Positions 42,554-53,686 of a DNA stretch of 64,000 bases are shown piece by piece; positions within the stretch are counted from its first letter, which is position 1; every line of letters begins with the position of its first letter. The translations under genes and the position numbers were made by a program. Below the pieces are notes generated by a model that did not search any database, had not been told where the DNA came from, and was given only the letters and a program-made list of their open reading frames with translations. Source of the DNA: Zizania palustris (lineage: Eukaryota > Streptophyta > Magnoliopsida > Poales > Poaceae); contig JAAALK010000289.1 of assembly GCA_019279435.1 (NCBI GenBank), positions 85,591,023 through 85,655,022 on the forward strand, in the 5' to 3' direction.

Positions 42554-43460
42554 CTATATAGAAAATTTTCCTCTCCTAACTTGATAGCTAAATGCTTGCT
42601 GATCCAAATCATTTGCAATTGAATTGGCTTCTCGCGACACGTGAGAAATTTTGAAGTCGTCGAAATTAGCAACTATGTATAAACATTTATCCAAGTAACT
42701 ATTTAGAAAGCAATTGAAACATTGAGCACTTTTAGCTACTTGTTGTACTACTAACAGAGAGTAACCATGCACATGAACATGTTTAACACCCATGGAATCT
42801 AGCAATTCAAGTCCTAGCAATAAAGCTTCATACTCAGCTTGGTTATTAGTGGACGGAAATTCTAAACGGGCCGAGGTTTCAGAGTGCATGGCACTAGGTG
42901 ATATGAGAACTACTCCAATACCTTGGTCATTCTTGCAAGCCAAACCATCAAAATAAAGTTTCAATGGTACTACTTCAATTATAGCAATACTCCTACTCCA
43001 ATTGATATCTACGTGGTCATCAACTATAAAGTTAGCGATGATTTGGCCTTTCATGGCCCTTAGAGGTTCGTAAGCCAAATCGTACTCAATCAAAGCATAA
43101 GCCCACTTTTCGATTCTACCAGAATCAGCTTTTGCAACATGTACTTTATGACATCTATTTGACAATCAACAATACATGTGCTAGGGAGAAGATAGTGACA
43201 TAATTTGGTACATGCATAATAAAGTGATAAACACAAACACTATACAAACACGTACCTCGTCTCGGTGTCCAGCAAGTGGCGGCTCAAGAATGTGATTATG
43301 TATTCTTTTCCCTCCACCTCTTGAGTTAGCACTACTCCTATCACGCTATCTTCTGCAGCGATGTACAGCCGAAACGGAATCCCGACTTTCGGTGCTCTCA
43401 CCACGGGCAGCGATGACAAGCACTCTTTATTATTTTCAAAGGCACTTTGCTGACTTGCCC
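42554..43460 (-). pseudogene. RNase H plus second RNase H of gypsy C
   Basis: The first RNase H has FRLYIAAEDSVIGVVLTQ, EYIITFLSRHLLDTETRY and is interrupted by a stop near 43238. The second (43165-42554) is a long open piece: KWAYALIEYDLAYEPLRAMK, LKLYFDGLACKNDQGIGVVL, TNNQAEYEALLLGLELLD, VHVHGYSLLVVQQVAK, EANSIANDLDQQAFSYQ. The third acidic position is Tyr (HGYS) where B has Asp (HGDS), so this copy would be catalytically impaired. Confidence 0.84.
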
Positions 43461-44639
43461 CCCAAGTGAACTCGACTTCATTCTTTAGCTGGCGCATAGG
43501 GACAAAATCATCGATTTTCCCAGACAAGTTAGATATAAAGCGACGCAAATAATTCATCTTGCCCAGCAACTTTTGCACATCTCTTTTGCATGTCGGCGCT
43601 CCAAAGTTCCTAATCTTTTCAAGTATCTTAGGATCAATCTCAATACCTCTTTCATGAATCATAAATCCTAAGAACTTGCTTGCCGACACGCTGAAAGCAC
43701 ATTTGAGCGGGTTCATTTTTAAGCCATATTGGTGCATCCTAACAAAAGCAACTCTCAAATCGGCTAGGTGGTTTCCCATATCGTCCGATTTGACTACAAC
43801 ATCATCTATGTAGACTTCTAACATAACTCCTAGCAAGTCTTGAAAGATCAAATTCATAGCACGTTGATATGTAGCGCCAGCATTCTTTAAACCAAAAGTC
43901 ATAACTACCCACTCAAACAAGACGACAAAAACAGGGCATCGAAAGGTTGTCTTGTAGACGTCCTCTTGGGCCATAAAAATTTGATTATAACCAGTGTTGC
44001 CATCAAGAAAACTTAGTACCTTGTGTCCTGAAGCATCGTTGATCAACATGTCGGCTATCGGCATGGGATACTCATCGTTCAGAGTGGCCTTGTTTAGATC
44101 CCTGAAATCAATACAAACTCATATTTTGTCGCTCCCCTTCTTTTCTACAAACACAATGTTAGCGACCTATTCAGCATACCTGCATGGCCTAATAAACTCA
44201 GCCTTGAGTAATCGTTCTATCTCCTCTTTAACTCAGTAATAGATGGGTGAATTAAAGCAACGAGGGGCTGTTTATAAGGCCTAAACCTGTGTTTAATAGG
44301 TAGACAATGCTCCACGAGCTCATGGCTTAATCCGGGCATCTCATTATACTCCCATGTGAAACAATCAACATATGACCGAAGCAATTTTATTACTTCGGCC
44401 TTCTCATCAGCCTGTAAATGTTGGTTTACAAAAGTCGGCATTAGAATGCGACCATTGCCTATATAAACTTCTTCTAAGGGATAGACCGATGCAAAACCTT
44501 GTCCTAACTTTTCTACTTCGCTAAAGTCTTCAATGGTATCGGCAATACCGTCTTTAGAAGACCGATATTTCTCTACACGCGACTTTAGCCGATCAAGATT
44601 ATTTTTACTCAACATGACTACTAATTTAGAAATAGTCAT
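43461..44639 (-). pseudogene. Reverse transcriptase of gypsy C
   Basis: The N-terminal piece (44639-44217) has EVIKLLRSYVDCFTWEYNE and HCLPIKHRFRPYKQPL, then a frameshift and stops through 44100. The main piece (44064-43461) has MPIADMLINDASGHKVLSFL, FEWVVMTFGLKNAGATYQRA, the catalytic MLEVYIDDVVVKSDD, KFLGFMIHERGIEIDPKILE and QKLLGKMNYLRRFIS. YIDD is intact. Confidence 0.87.
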
Positions 44640-46240
44640 CCTACATCACCCAGATTTATAGACACGGGTACGAAACGTCCTCTGGATATGCTAACGAAGT
44701 CGTAATCCGACATGTCTCTACCTGATAGACACTCTACTTTGTAGTGGATGGTGTCGATGGACACATCGGCCAATGCTACATGGGCCGAAGTGTCCGCTGT
44801 TACGACTTCTACATCATCATCATCCCATTGTATTAGACGCTAGTTCAAAGTAGAAGGTGATGCGCACGGGTGCCCGATCTTCCGTTAGAGGGGGTAAACT
44901 CGATTGGTGGAGGACTCGACGTTGACGATCTAGCTTCCGATCAGCACTGATCCGAACCCCACAATCGCTACACCACGGCTCCGTTGGTTATCAACCATGC
45001 TCGAACATGATTGACCTCACCAAGAAGGCTTTTCCCTGCATGCGAATCGAGAAAACAAGCAAGAATACGGAAACACAATCTTACAAAAAGATGAAAGATC
45101 GATTTCTCGAGCGGGGTTCCACAATCTGACGAACGTCAGAGTTCAATCTGCAAGGCAGTTCGAAACTAAGCAAAACTCAACCCTAATTCATGACGGCTAT
45201 AGAGTATTAATACCTAGGGTTTGTGTAAAGTCTTCCCTAATGTTGGGCTTAAGGCCCCAAATGGATACAAGGCCCAAAGTGGCCCAAAATGGTGACGGAA
45301 CACCTTATGTCTTGTTCGGATGACACAGAATGTTTCGTAATGAACTAGGACTTTGCAACAGATTTATTGGAAAGATATTTTCGTTATCTTTCCAATGCCT
45401 TAAATAACGCCTCAATCTGACTCCGTACGAGAGAGTTATGCCCGTTTTAATGAAGGGTGTTCTGCTGAAACCGAACCGAAATCGAAGTTTGAAGTGGAAT
45501 CCGGCTTGGATTGTTGCACCGCCTCTCCCTCTTGTGTTTGATCTAGAATTGCTTCTCCCAAGTTCCTTAGAGTCAAAATATCACCCATAAGTAGGATCCC
45601 ATCCATATTCATTTCATTATGTAAAGTAAGAAACGAACGCACCTCATAATTAAGCTTGCGGGCACGAGAGCCAGTGATTGGTCCAGGAATGATAGAGTGT
45701 TGGATGTCTTTATCATTATTATCGATGTCCTCATCAAAAGGAATACAACAATTTGCGTGGATCCAGTAACGCCCAAGCAACACACTGTAGTTACCTTGCA
45801 CGTCAACAACGAAGAATGTTGTTGGCAATGTTTTGTTACCTACTGTCAACTCCAGGGAGAGTACGCCTTTTGCTTCAGAACTCTCGCCATTGAAGCCATT
45901 GAGCATTAGTTTGGTTTTATTCAAGTCTTCCTCACCCCTGCCAAGTTTCTTCAAAAGAGAGTAAGACATTAAGTTGACAGTGGCACCACCATCGACAAGC
46001 ATTCTGGAGATTGGCTTCCCATCAATGTGCCCCAAGATGTAGAGAGGCTTTACGTGGTCAGCCGTATTCTCGAGTTTTTCAAAAATAGCATCTCGTGGCC
46101 GAGGTTCAACTAAGCGACCTCGGCCTCGTCTCGTGGTAGAGCGAACTCGGCCAACAGCATGATGACGTTGATGTCCATCGCCTAAGGCGCGGGCCCCTCA
46201 GAGACAGGCGTGTAGTCATCATCGTCACTCGGAATGGGGG
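44640..46240 (-). pseudogene. Protease of gypsy C, split by solo LTR 2
   Basis: The right part (46240-45737) holds an acidic lead, GHIDGKPISRMLVDGGATVN with the catalytic Asp, and VQGNYSVLLGRYWIHANCCI (Asp to Tyr in the GRDW motif). Solo LTR 2 follows in the middle of CIPST. The left part (44857-44640) resumes with the ADTSAHVALADVSIDTI tail. The open frame 46035-45436 therefore fuses half a protease with the LTR-encoded tail and is an accidental chimera. Confidence 0.86.
44858..45736 (-). repeat. Solo LTR 2 (879 bp), same family as solo LTR 1
   Basis: On the minus strand it begins TGATGAGGACATCGATAA and ends GTGCGCATCA. It is flanked by GAAGG (44853-44857) and AAAGG (45737-45741), a 5-bp duplication with one change. 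The first 200 bp encode GPITGSRARKLNYEV and LTLRNLGEAI, homologous to the tail in solo LTR 1. There is no internal region. Confidence 0.87.
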
Positions 46241-47089
46241 TCGGGTTCTTTGTCTCCATTGTCTTAGGCTTCCATATCCTTTTTATATTTGGCCGAGGGC
46301 GGATTTCTTCAAAGATGGCGTCTCGGTCATCCTCGGCCTTCTTTTCACGCATCTCATGTGATCACAGACGTTGTAGGTAGCTTTTTTGTGATTTGGACTT
46401 GCTCGGAGGTGCCCAAGATGGTTGTGGCTTGGTACCACGTGCCACCACCTTGCTTCTGTAATTTTTGGCCAAAGGGGTGTTACTCGGGTCGGCCTCACGT
46501 GTCTTATACTTGGTAGGCACCTCGCTGCGGACCTTGTCGGTCGGACCGGCCTCGTTTGGTTGGTCGGACCTGGCTTCGGCACTGGCCTCGGCCAGACTTA
46601 GGGACTTACCTCCTTCGTGCTTCGGTGAAGGGGCCTTCGGGATTGGGAGTTCCTAAGACCCTACCCTGATTGTGATGGCTTCGGACTCCCTCTCCGTCTC
46701 CTCGCGCCAATCTCCCTTGGCTCCGTCTTGTGTGAGTCGATTCAGAGGTACTACGGACAGCCTGTGGAAGACATCTCCCTTGGCTGTGTCTGTTTGTCCC
46801 TGCCAATTATAATACTCCGAAGGAAAACAAGGGGCAATGTTACACTATGAAGGGTACTCTGGGGGCGAGGTGTTGTTCGAAGCCCACGGGGTTCTTGCCC
46901 AATTGTACGGTGGATGCATTGGTGGCTCCAGTGGCTTCGCTAACTGTGAGCCGGATCTATTGCCTAGAGGGGGGTTCAGCCATGTCGAAGGTATTTCAGA
47001 CCATATTAGTGAAGGGTCCTGCCAGGCCGGAAGTATGTTTGGCCATTGTGGGCTAAAGCCTCCCACCGGAGGGTTCGCCCAGAGCAGAG
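46241..47089 (-). pseudogene. gag C-terminal linker of gypsy C (3' of copia H)
   Basis: This continues the repeat-rich linker interrupted by H. FSPQWPNIL-type and GLAKPLEPPM-type units (47089-46845) are followed by basic and Pro-rich sequence with GPTNQTRPVRPTRS repeats (46582-46283), encoded by GGTCGGACC motifs. It is degenerate, with several stops. Confidence 0.6.
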
Positions 47090-47094
47090 CTGAG
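47090..47094. repeat. Target-site duplication of copia H, left copy
   Basis: CTGAG immediately precedes the LTR and is matched exactly by CTGAG at 58517-58521. Confidence 0.95.
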
Positions 47095-49108
47095 TGTAGG
47101 ACCGAAAGTAGCGACCAGAGGGGGGGTGAATGGGCGCCTTAAAAATTCTTTCGAATCAATGGCCTGTTCCCAATACCCAACGCACCTCAAAATACTATGC
47201 AGCAGAAAATAAACAGAAGGCCTAAGTCTAAAGGTTTCTAACCTAGAAGCAACTGATGATAAACAGTGTAAAACTAAAGTGGTGCAACTAGGCAGATGGA
47301 CAATTTGTAACAGGCCTAAACTTCTCAAAGAAATGATCTAAGTATGTATAAACTGAAAAGAGAAGTTACTGTCCAAATTTGTCTCCTGTTCGGAACTTGG
47401 CGAAGCCCCCTTCGCACGTCGAGGTCTGCTTCGGAGGTTGGTGACGGAGTCTGTCCGAAATGCCGAAGGTGTCACTGTCTAGCCTAGTTCGAAGTGATAA
47501 GAAGCGAAGTGTACTTCGGAGCGAAGTAAAACCGTGCCGGAGCCTGGTTCGAAGTGTGTACTTCGAAGACAGGACTTCGAACACAGCTTCGAACCAAGAG
47601 CTTCGGAGCAAAGTGACAAAGTCGGAGCCTGGTTCGAAGTGAGGACTTCGAAGACAAAACTTCGAACACACTTTGAACCGAGAGCTTCGAAGCACAACCT
47701 TCGAACAGAAAGCTTCGAACACAACACACAAACAGACAACCTTCGAACAAAGAAGCTAAGTCTGTCACGCGATAGAAAATCAAGTCCGAGGCTTGCACTC
47801 TATCTTCGAACAGGGAAAGCTTCAGAAGGAGAATCGAAGGCTGACACGCCACAAAGAAATCCAAGCGAAGTCTATCAGAAAAGACAAACTTCGAACCCAA
47901 ACTTCGAAGCCTAACAAAGTGTGCACTTCGAACAGATAGATTCGGAGTATGCTTGTTCGAAGTATGCGATGCTGTCCAAACAGGAAGATCTTCGAAGCAA
48001 GCAACTCAGACCCAAAAACCGAAGTTCGCAGATAGAACGACAACTTTGAAAATGTTAGATCGAAGCCTGCCTCACGGAGCTGAGGGGCTTCGAACAGAGA
48101 AAAATGACTTCGCAGAAACAGTCAAAAAGGCATTTACTCCATACTGCTTCGATCAAAAAAAAGGCAGTACAGTAGAAGGTAAAAAGCTGGCAGCAAGTAC
48201 TGTAGCTACAGTAGCAGTACTACTTGCAACAGCAAGAACTAGTACACAGTTCGTGAAGAACAGAAGCAACAGAAGAAGCTTCTCCTCAAGAAATAAATTC
48301 ACCAGCTCGTAGCTGAAGCAATAACTCTCCAAACCGAACAAATGCAACCAATAAATTCACCAGGGACCAAGGATTAAATGCATCCAAGAGATTAGAGCCA
48401 AAATAACTCACGAACAGAGAGGGGCAAGTCCCGGCGGCGCACACAGGAGAGAGAAAACGGGAGACAAGGTGACCCAAAGAATGGATTTGATTTCAGCACA
48501 AAAGGGTAGTCCAAACCCTAGGGATTGGGGTCCTATTTATAGGCAGCCCAACACTAGGAATATTCTACCAGCCCCTTAGGGTTTTTACAGACTCAAAAAT
48601 AAAGAAAAAGACTCTACTGCCCTTAGGAATTTTTACAGACACGACTGACTGACTGTGGGCCTAGAGTTACAGATGACTTATCCGGAAGCTCAGCTTTTGT
48701 AGCGACTACGGCTTCTCTTCTGGACAGTCGGATACAGAATCAACGGTTGTCAGTTTTACGCCGAAACTGACAAAGCCTCCACCAGCTTTGCACCAGGTAC
48801 CCGGATTGGGCCAGCCCGACTCCGCAGCTCTCTCAGCCCGGCAATCGCTCACCGCCCGTGTACCTGAGTCAGTCCTGGTCAACAGCCCAGTGGGTCTTCC
48901 ACTGCTTCTGGCCCATGCACCCGGATTGGGCCAGCCCAACTTCGCAGCCTCCTCTGCCCGACAGTCGCTCGCTGCCCGTGTACCTGAGTCACACGTGGCC
49001 CATGAAACAGCAGATCTCTTCTTCTTCTTCAGTCCTCTTTGACTATCGTTGACAATGACTCATCACTTCTGGAGCCATGAGGCCCACGCTATTTAGCATG
49101 GCTCCTCA
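47095..49108 (-). repeat. 3' LTR of copia H (2014 bp)
   Basis: On the minus strand it runs from TGAGGAGCC (49108) to CGGTCCTACA (47095). TATA box at 48541-48534; 120-bp tandem repeat at about 48795-49000; TTCGAAG array at 47400-48130. It is nearly identical to the 5' LTR, at a fixed offset of 9408 bp with no indels. Confidence 0.97.
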
Positions 49109-49119
49109 ATCTCCCCCTT
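49109..49119 (-). promoter_or_regulatory. Polypurine tract of copia H
   Basis: AAGGGGGAGAT on the minus strand directly precedes the 3' LTR. Additional purine blocks of similar type lie at 49434-49440, 49480-49486 and 49503-49509. Confidence 0.88.
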
Positions 49120-50492
49120 GATGAGTGCATTGTCAACACTCCTCAATTCTCAGCTCTTCATCACCTGGGAACAAATGTGGAAACACGAAAACAAAATACA
49201 AGAGAACAAAGAAGAAGACAAATAAGGTAAAAGTTTAACCCTAATGACCAAAAGCCAAACAAAAGCAAGAAACGGTCATTATGGTTAACCAAAACGTAAA
49301 AGCTCAAAATGAGTGCGATTTCAGAACAACAAGGATATCAACAGAGTAAGAACTCCCCTTTAACTCTGATCCCAAATTTTCAACAAGGATATCAACAGAG
49401 TAAGAACTCCCCTTTAACTCTGATCCCAAATTTTCTCCCCCTTGTTGACAAGTGAACTCATCAAGCACTCAAAAGAGACACAGACTCCCCCTGAAATGCA
49501 ACTCCCCCTCAAAATATGCAGTGAATGCAACTGGGGTGCAGGTGGAGTGAAGAAAAGCATGCTTCTCAGATATGATTGACTGCAAATACAGTATCTAACA
49601 AGTATAGCAAAAGAGATACTGTCTAAGACACATGGCATGATCAGTGCAACAGATGATATCTAAAGAAAGTCATTTAGCACGCATTTTTTCAGTTTTTGCA
49701 AATAAAAGCATCACCACATTTTCTAGTAAACAAGCAAGGTAAAGCATGAGATGCAGAAGCTAACTGATATCTACCAAGATAAGCATTTTTCAAAACAAAG
49801 TGCTTCAGCACACTTGTTATCCTTTTAATGTTCAGGCTTTTTCATTTTCCTTTGTCATTTGTGCCAAGGGTTATTTGCATGTCAAACCTTATGCTAACCG
49901 ACCAAGTCAAGCCTAGGCCAGAACTGGGCCATCAGAAGCTTAAGACATTGGTCTTGGCATACACTACACTGTCCTAGTTCATACCAAAGTGCTATGGTAA
50001 GCAATCCAGAACAATATAATGCGACAAAGCAAACCCACTTGGATCTTTTCAACTTAAGCATAAAAAGGCATGGAATTTTCATTCATTTTTGATTTTTATC
50101 ATTTTTATAGCACATTTTCCATGTTAAAGCATAAAGATGTCCAAGTTGCAGATCTGCATCTATGTGATGAACTGGCTACAAGGCATGTAACAGATAGTAA
50201 AAACACTCAGCCTACACATGCTAGTTACCAGAAGCAAAGGTGATTTTTTTTAAGTTGAAAGCGTAAAAGCCATGCACATGACAGATATCAGATATATCAA
50301 GTGAACTGAACCAAAGCATGATCATCGACATGTAATCAAAAGCATGTACCAGCTAGAGTGAGTAAAGCAGTTCAATCATATAACAGAAGCAAGCTCAAAG
50401 TTGTGATATGGAAATATGCAAGATATGAACACACACAAAAAGACTCAAGAAAAGAGCAAAGAAGAAAGAAAAAAAAACTGACGCAAAATATC
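49120..50492 (-). other. Spacer between pol and 3' LTR of copia H
   Basis: This stretch of 1.37 kb has no coding frame beyond short chance ones and no env-like gene. It contains repeated purine blocks and the 54-bp tandem duplication. The copy in E (1-663) matches its 3' part. Confidence 0.7.
49327..49434. repeat. Exact 54-bp tandem duplication in the H spacer
   Basis: Two identical 54-bp units (49327-49380 and 49381-49434) start CAACAAGGATATCAACAGAG and each contains one purine block. The matching part of E has a single unit, so the duplication is specific to H. Confidence 0.95.
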
Positions 50493-53400
50493 CTAGAAAG
50501 GATACACAACACCCAAATCCCCTCGTAAACGCTCAAAAGTAGACTGATCTAGGGGTTTGGTGAAAATGTCAGCCAACTGATGATGGGTATCAACATGAAC
50601 AAGGTCAATGACACCTTTCTCATATTGATCCCGCAAGAAGTGAAAGCGCACATCAATATGTTTGGTTTTTGAATGGAGACACGGGTTTTTCCCTACACTA
50701 ATAGCACTAGTGCTGTCGCAAAACAATGGAACCCTGGTAGGAAAGGACAACCCAAAGTCTCGTAGAGTGGAAATCATCCAAACCATCTGTGAGCAGCAGC
50801 TAGCAGCAGCTACGTACTCAGCCTCTGTGGTCGAAAGAGCAACTCCAGATTGCTTTCGAGAAGACCAAGATACAAGGGAAGAACCAAGAAACTGGCAAGT
50901 ACCGGAAGTCGACTTGCGATCCAACCGGCACCCACCAAAGTCAGCGTCCGAAAAGCCAGATAAATCAAGAGATGATGATGCTGAATAATAAAGACCAAGA
51001 TCAGGCGCATAGGTGAGATACCTGAAAATGCGCTTGACAGCCTGCCGGTGAGACGCGCGTGGTGAAGACTGAAAACGCGCGCAAAGTCCCACGGCGAACT
51101 GTATGTCCGGTCTTGTTGCCGTCAAGTACAGCAGCGAACCGATCATCCCTCGAAACTCTCTTTCATTGACCTTGACACCGCTCTCGTCCTTGTCCAAACC
51201 CCCAGATGTGCCCATCGGGGTCATCTGCGGCTTCAATTCACCACCAAAGTCAAATTTTTTAAGCATATCACGAGTGTACTTACCTTGGTGGATGAAGGTG
51301 CCGTCCTTGGTCTGCTTGATCTGGAGCCCTAAAAAGTACTTAAGCTCACCCATGAGGCTCATCTCAAATTCACTGTGCATCTGCTCAGAAAACTTGGACA
51401 CAAGAGAATCAGTAGTACCGCCAAAGATAATATCGTCCACGTAAATCTGAGCAACTAAGAAGTCTGAAGCAACTCTGAGCAAAAAGAGAGTTTTGTCCAC
51501 AGAACCCATCACAAAGCCCTTCCCCAACAAAAATTGCTTTAACTGGTCATACCAAGCCCTGGGGGCTTGCTTCAACCCGTATAAAGCTTTATGCAATTTA
51601 AAAACATGTCGAGGAAACTTAGGGTTCTCAAAACCTGGGGGTTGCCTAACATAAACCTCCTCTTCTATGTACCCGTTCAGAAACGCACTCTTAACATCCA
51701 TTTGAAAAAGCTTAAAACCCTTTGAAACGGCAAAAGCTAGAAGGATACGAATGGACTCAAGACGGGCAACAGGAGCGAAGGTTTCTTCAAAGTCAATACC
51801 TTCCTTCTGGCAATAACCCTGGGCAACTAGTCGAGCCTTGTTGCGCACCACAACCCCATCTTCACCTTGTTTGTTCTTGAATACCCACTTGGTGCCTATG
51901 GGGTTGCATCCTGGTGGCGGCTCAACTAGTGTCCAAACTCGATTGCGGACAAAATTCTCAAGCTCTTCTTGCATAGCATTAATCCAATTTGAATCAGAAA
52001 GAGCATGGGAAACATCTCTGGGCTCGAAAGATGCAACAAACGCAGATTCAGCAAACACAGCGAGAGAGGCAGAAGAACGCAAAGTCCTCTCAGTCAAATC
52101 ACCAATGATGAGCTCTGAGGGGTGGTCACGCTGAACTGCTCGGGTTCCCTGGTGATCTGAAGTCACCTCACCGGAGTCAGCAGCTGGCACCTCTGGACTC
52201 GACTGATGGGGCTCGATCGAAGTGGAAGAAGTGATCAGAGGTCCGCCCTCATCATCAGTCGAAGTCACAGAAGGTGTGGGCTCTGCGGGGGATGCAGAAG
52301 GCCCACCCTCAACAGCAGCTGGAGTATCCTCATCTTCCTCGAAGATGGACTCTCCGAGCTCATCATCACCAGAAAGCTCAAAAGAAGGAGTCAAAGAAGG
52401 CAAGGACTCATCAAATGAAACCTCACACGTCTCGACAAGCAGCTGGGATTCGAGGTTCCAAACACGGAAGCCTCGAGAATGCAATGCATAACCAAGAAAA
52501 ACACCATCCCAGCAACGAGACTCAAACTTGTCCAAACGCCCTCCCTTCTTGAGCACAAAGCACTTGCAGCCAAACGCTCGCAAGTGGCTCACCTTGGGCT
52601 GTCTGCCAAAACGCAACTCATATGATGTCTTACCAATGTAAGCTCTAAGAAAAATGCGGTTGGCCAGATAGCAAGCCGTGTTCATGGCTTCAGCCCAAAA
52701 ATGCCTAGGAGTCCTGTGCTCATCGAGCATCGTCCTGGCCATCTCAACTAGCGTGCGGTTCTTTCGTTCCACAACGTCGTTCTGTGGGGGAGTATAAGGA
52801 GAAGAAAACTGATGGTCCAGACCCTGATCACTACAGAAGCTGACGAACTGAGAGTTCTTGAACTCAGAGCCGTTGTCGGAGCGAATTGCTCGCATCCGGC
52901 CATTGTTCTCATTCTTCAGCTTCAAAATCAGGTCATGGACAAATTGAAAAGTTTCATCCTTAGACTCCAAAAAGAAAACCCACGAGAAACGAGAAAAGTC
53001 GTCAACAATCACAAGTGCATACCACTTCCCACCGACTGAGCGTACCCGAGCTGGACCTACAGTGTCCAAATGTAAGAGCTCGCCCGGATATGAAGTCATC
53101 ACCTGAGTCACAGGTGAGTGAGAAGCGGCAACCATTTTCCCATGACGACAGGGATGACAAACTAGATCCTTCTAAATCTTAAGCTTGGGCAATCCTCGGA
53201 TGAGGTCCATAGAGCTTAACCTGACTAGCAGATCAAAACTCAAATGACCTAACCTCCTATGCCACTTCCAGAGCTCAGAAGAAGATCCAGCAATCAAACA
53301 GCGAGAAGGGCCAAAAGAACTAGAGAAGTCAATTCGAAAAACTTTACCGAAGGGTAAAATCTGACAAACCAAAGACCCTCTAGAATCAACCACAGAAGAA

Positions 53401-53684
53401 TTGCCCTTCTTAAAACGCACTTCCAAACCATCCTCAAGAAGTTGCGAAACAGAGATTAAATTAAAGTTCAGATTTTTAACCAAAGCAACATTCTTTAAAG
53501 AGAAATGGTCTGAAATGCTGATTGAGCCTATGCCACTTACTTTCCCTTGACCGCTGTTCCCGAATGTGATGTACTCTTTGGAGCTCGGGGGAGTGAGACT
53601 GGAGAACCATCTGCGATGTCCCGTCATGTGGCGAGAACATCCTGAGTCCATAATCCAAACATCCTCCAGTCCCCGGTCCTGCAC
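50493..53684 (-). CDS. Copia H pol: protease, integrase, reverse transcriptase, RNase H (one in-frame TAG)
   Basis: One frame of about 1060 codons is interrupted only by a TAG at 53174-53172, where fragment D has a GAG codon. The protease active site is IMDSGCSRHMTG near the start. The integrase zinc finger is WHRRLGH plus CHPCRHG. The integrase core follows with LLHLDTVGPARV, IRSDNGSEFKN and VVERKNRTLVEMAR (DDE). RT (about 51900-51250) shows GIDFEETFAPVARLESIRIL, ALYGLKQAPRAWYDQL and the catalytic QIYVDDIIFGG. RNase H (about 51000-50550) has GFSDADFGGC, STTEAEYVAAA and FCDSTSAI, ending with ADIFTKPLDQ. The order PR-IN-RT-RH is copia-type. The frame is -1 relative to gag, and no start codon is obvious, so it is probably made by frameshift or another recoding. 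Confidence 0.93.
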
Positions 53685-53686
53685 AA

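Noticed and set aside
45436..46035. 199-codon frame as a novel protease-fusion gene
   Set aside because: It is created by the solo LTR 2 insertion in a broken protease; there is no sign of selection on the fusion.
47366..48043. Frames rich in SKFCLRS, FEVLTSNQ and similar units in copia LTRs (also near 2000 and 57000)
   Set aside because: They are translations of the TTCGAAG array, and appear in both strands and several frames.
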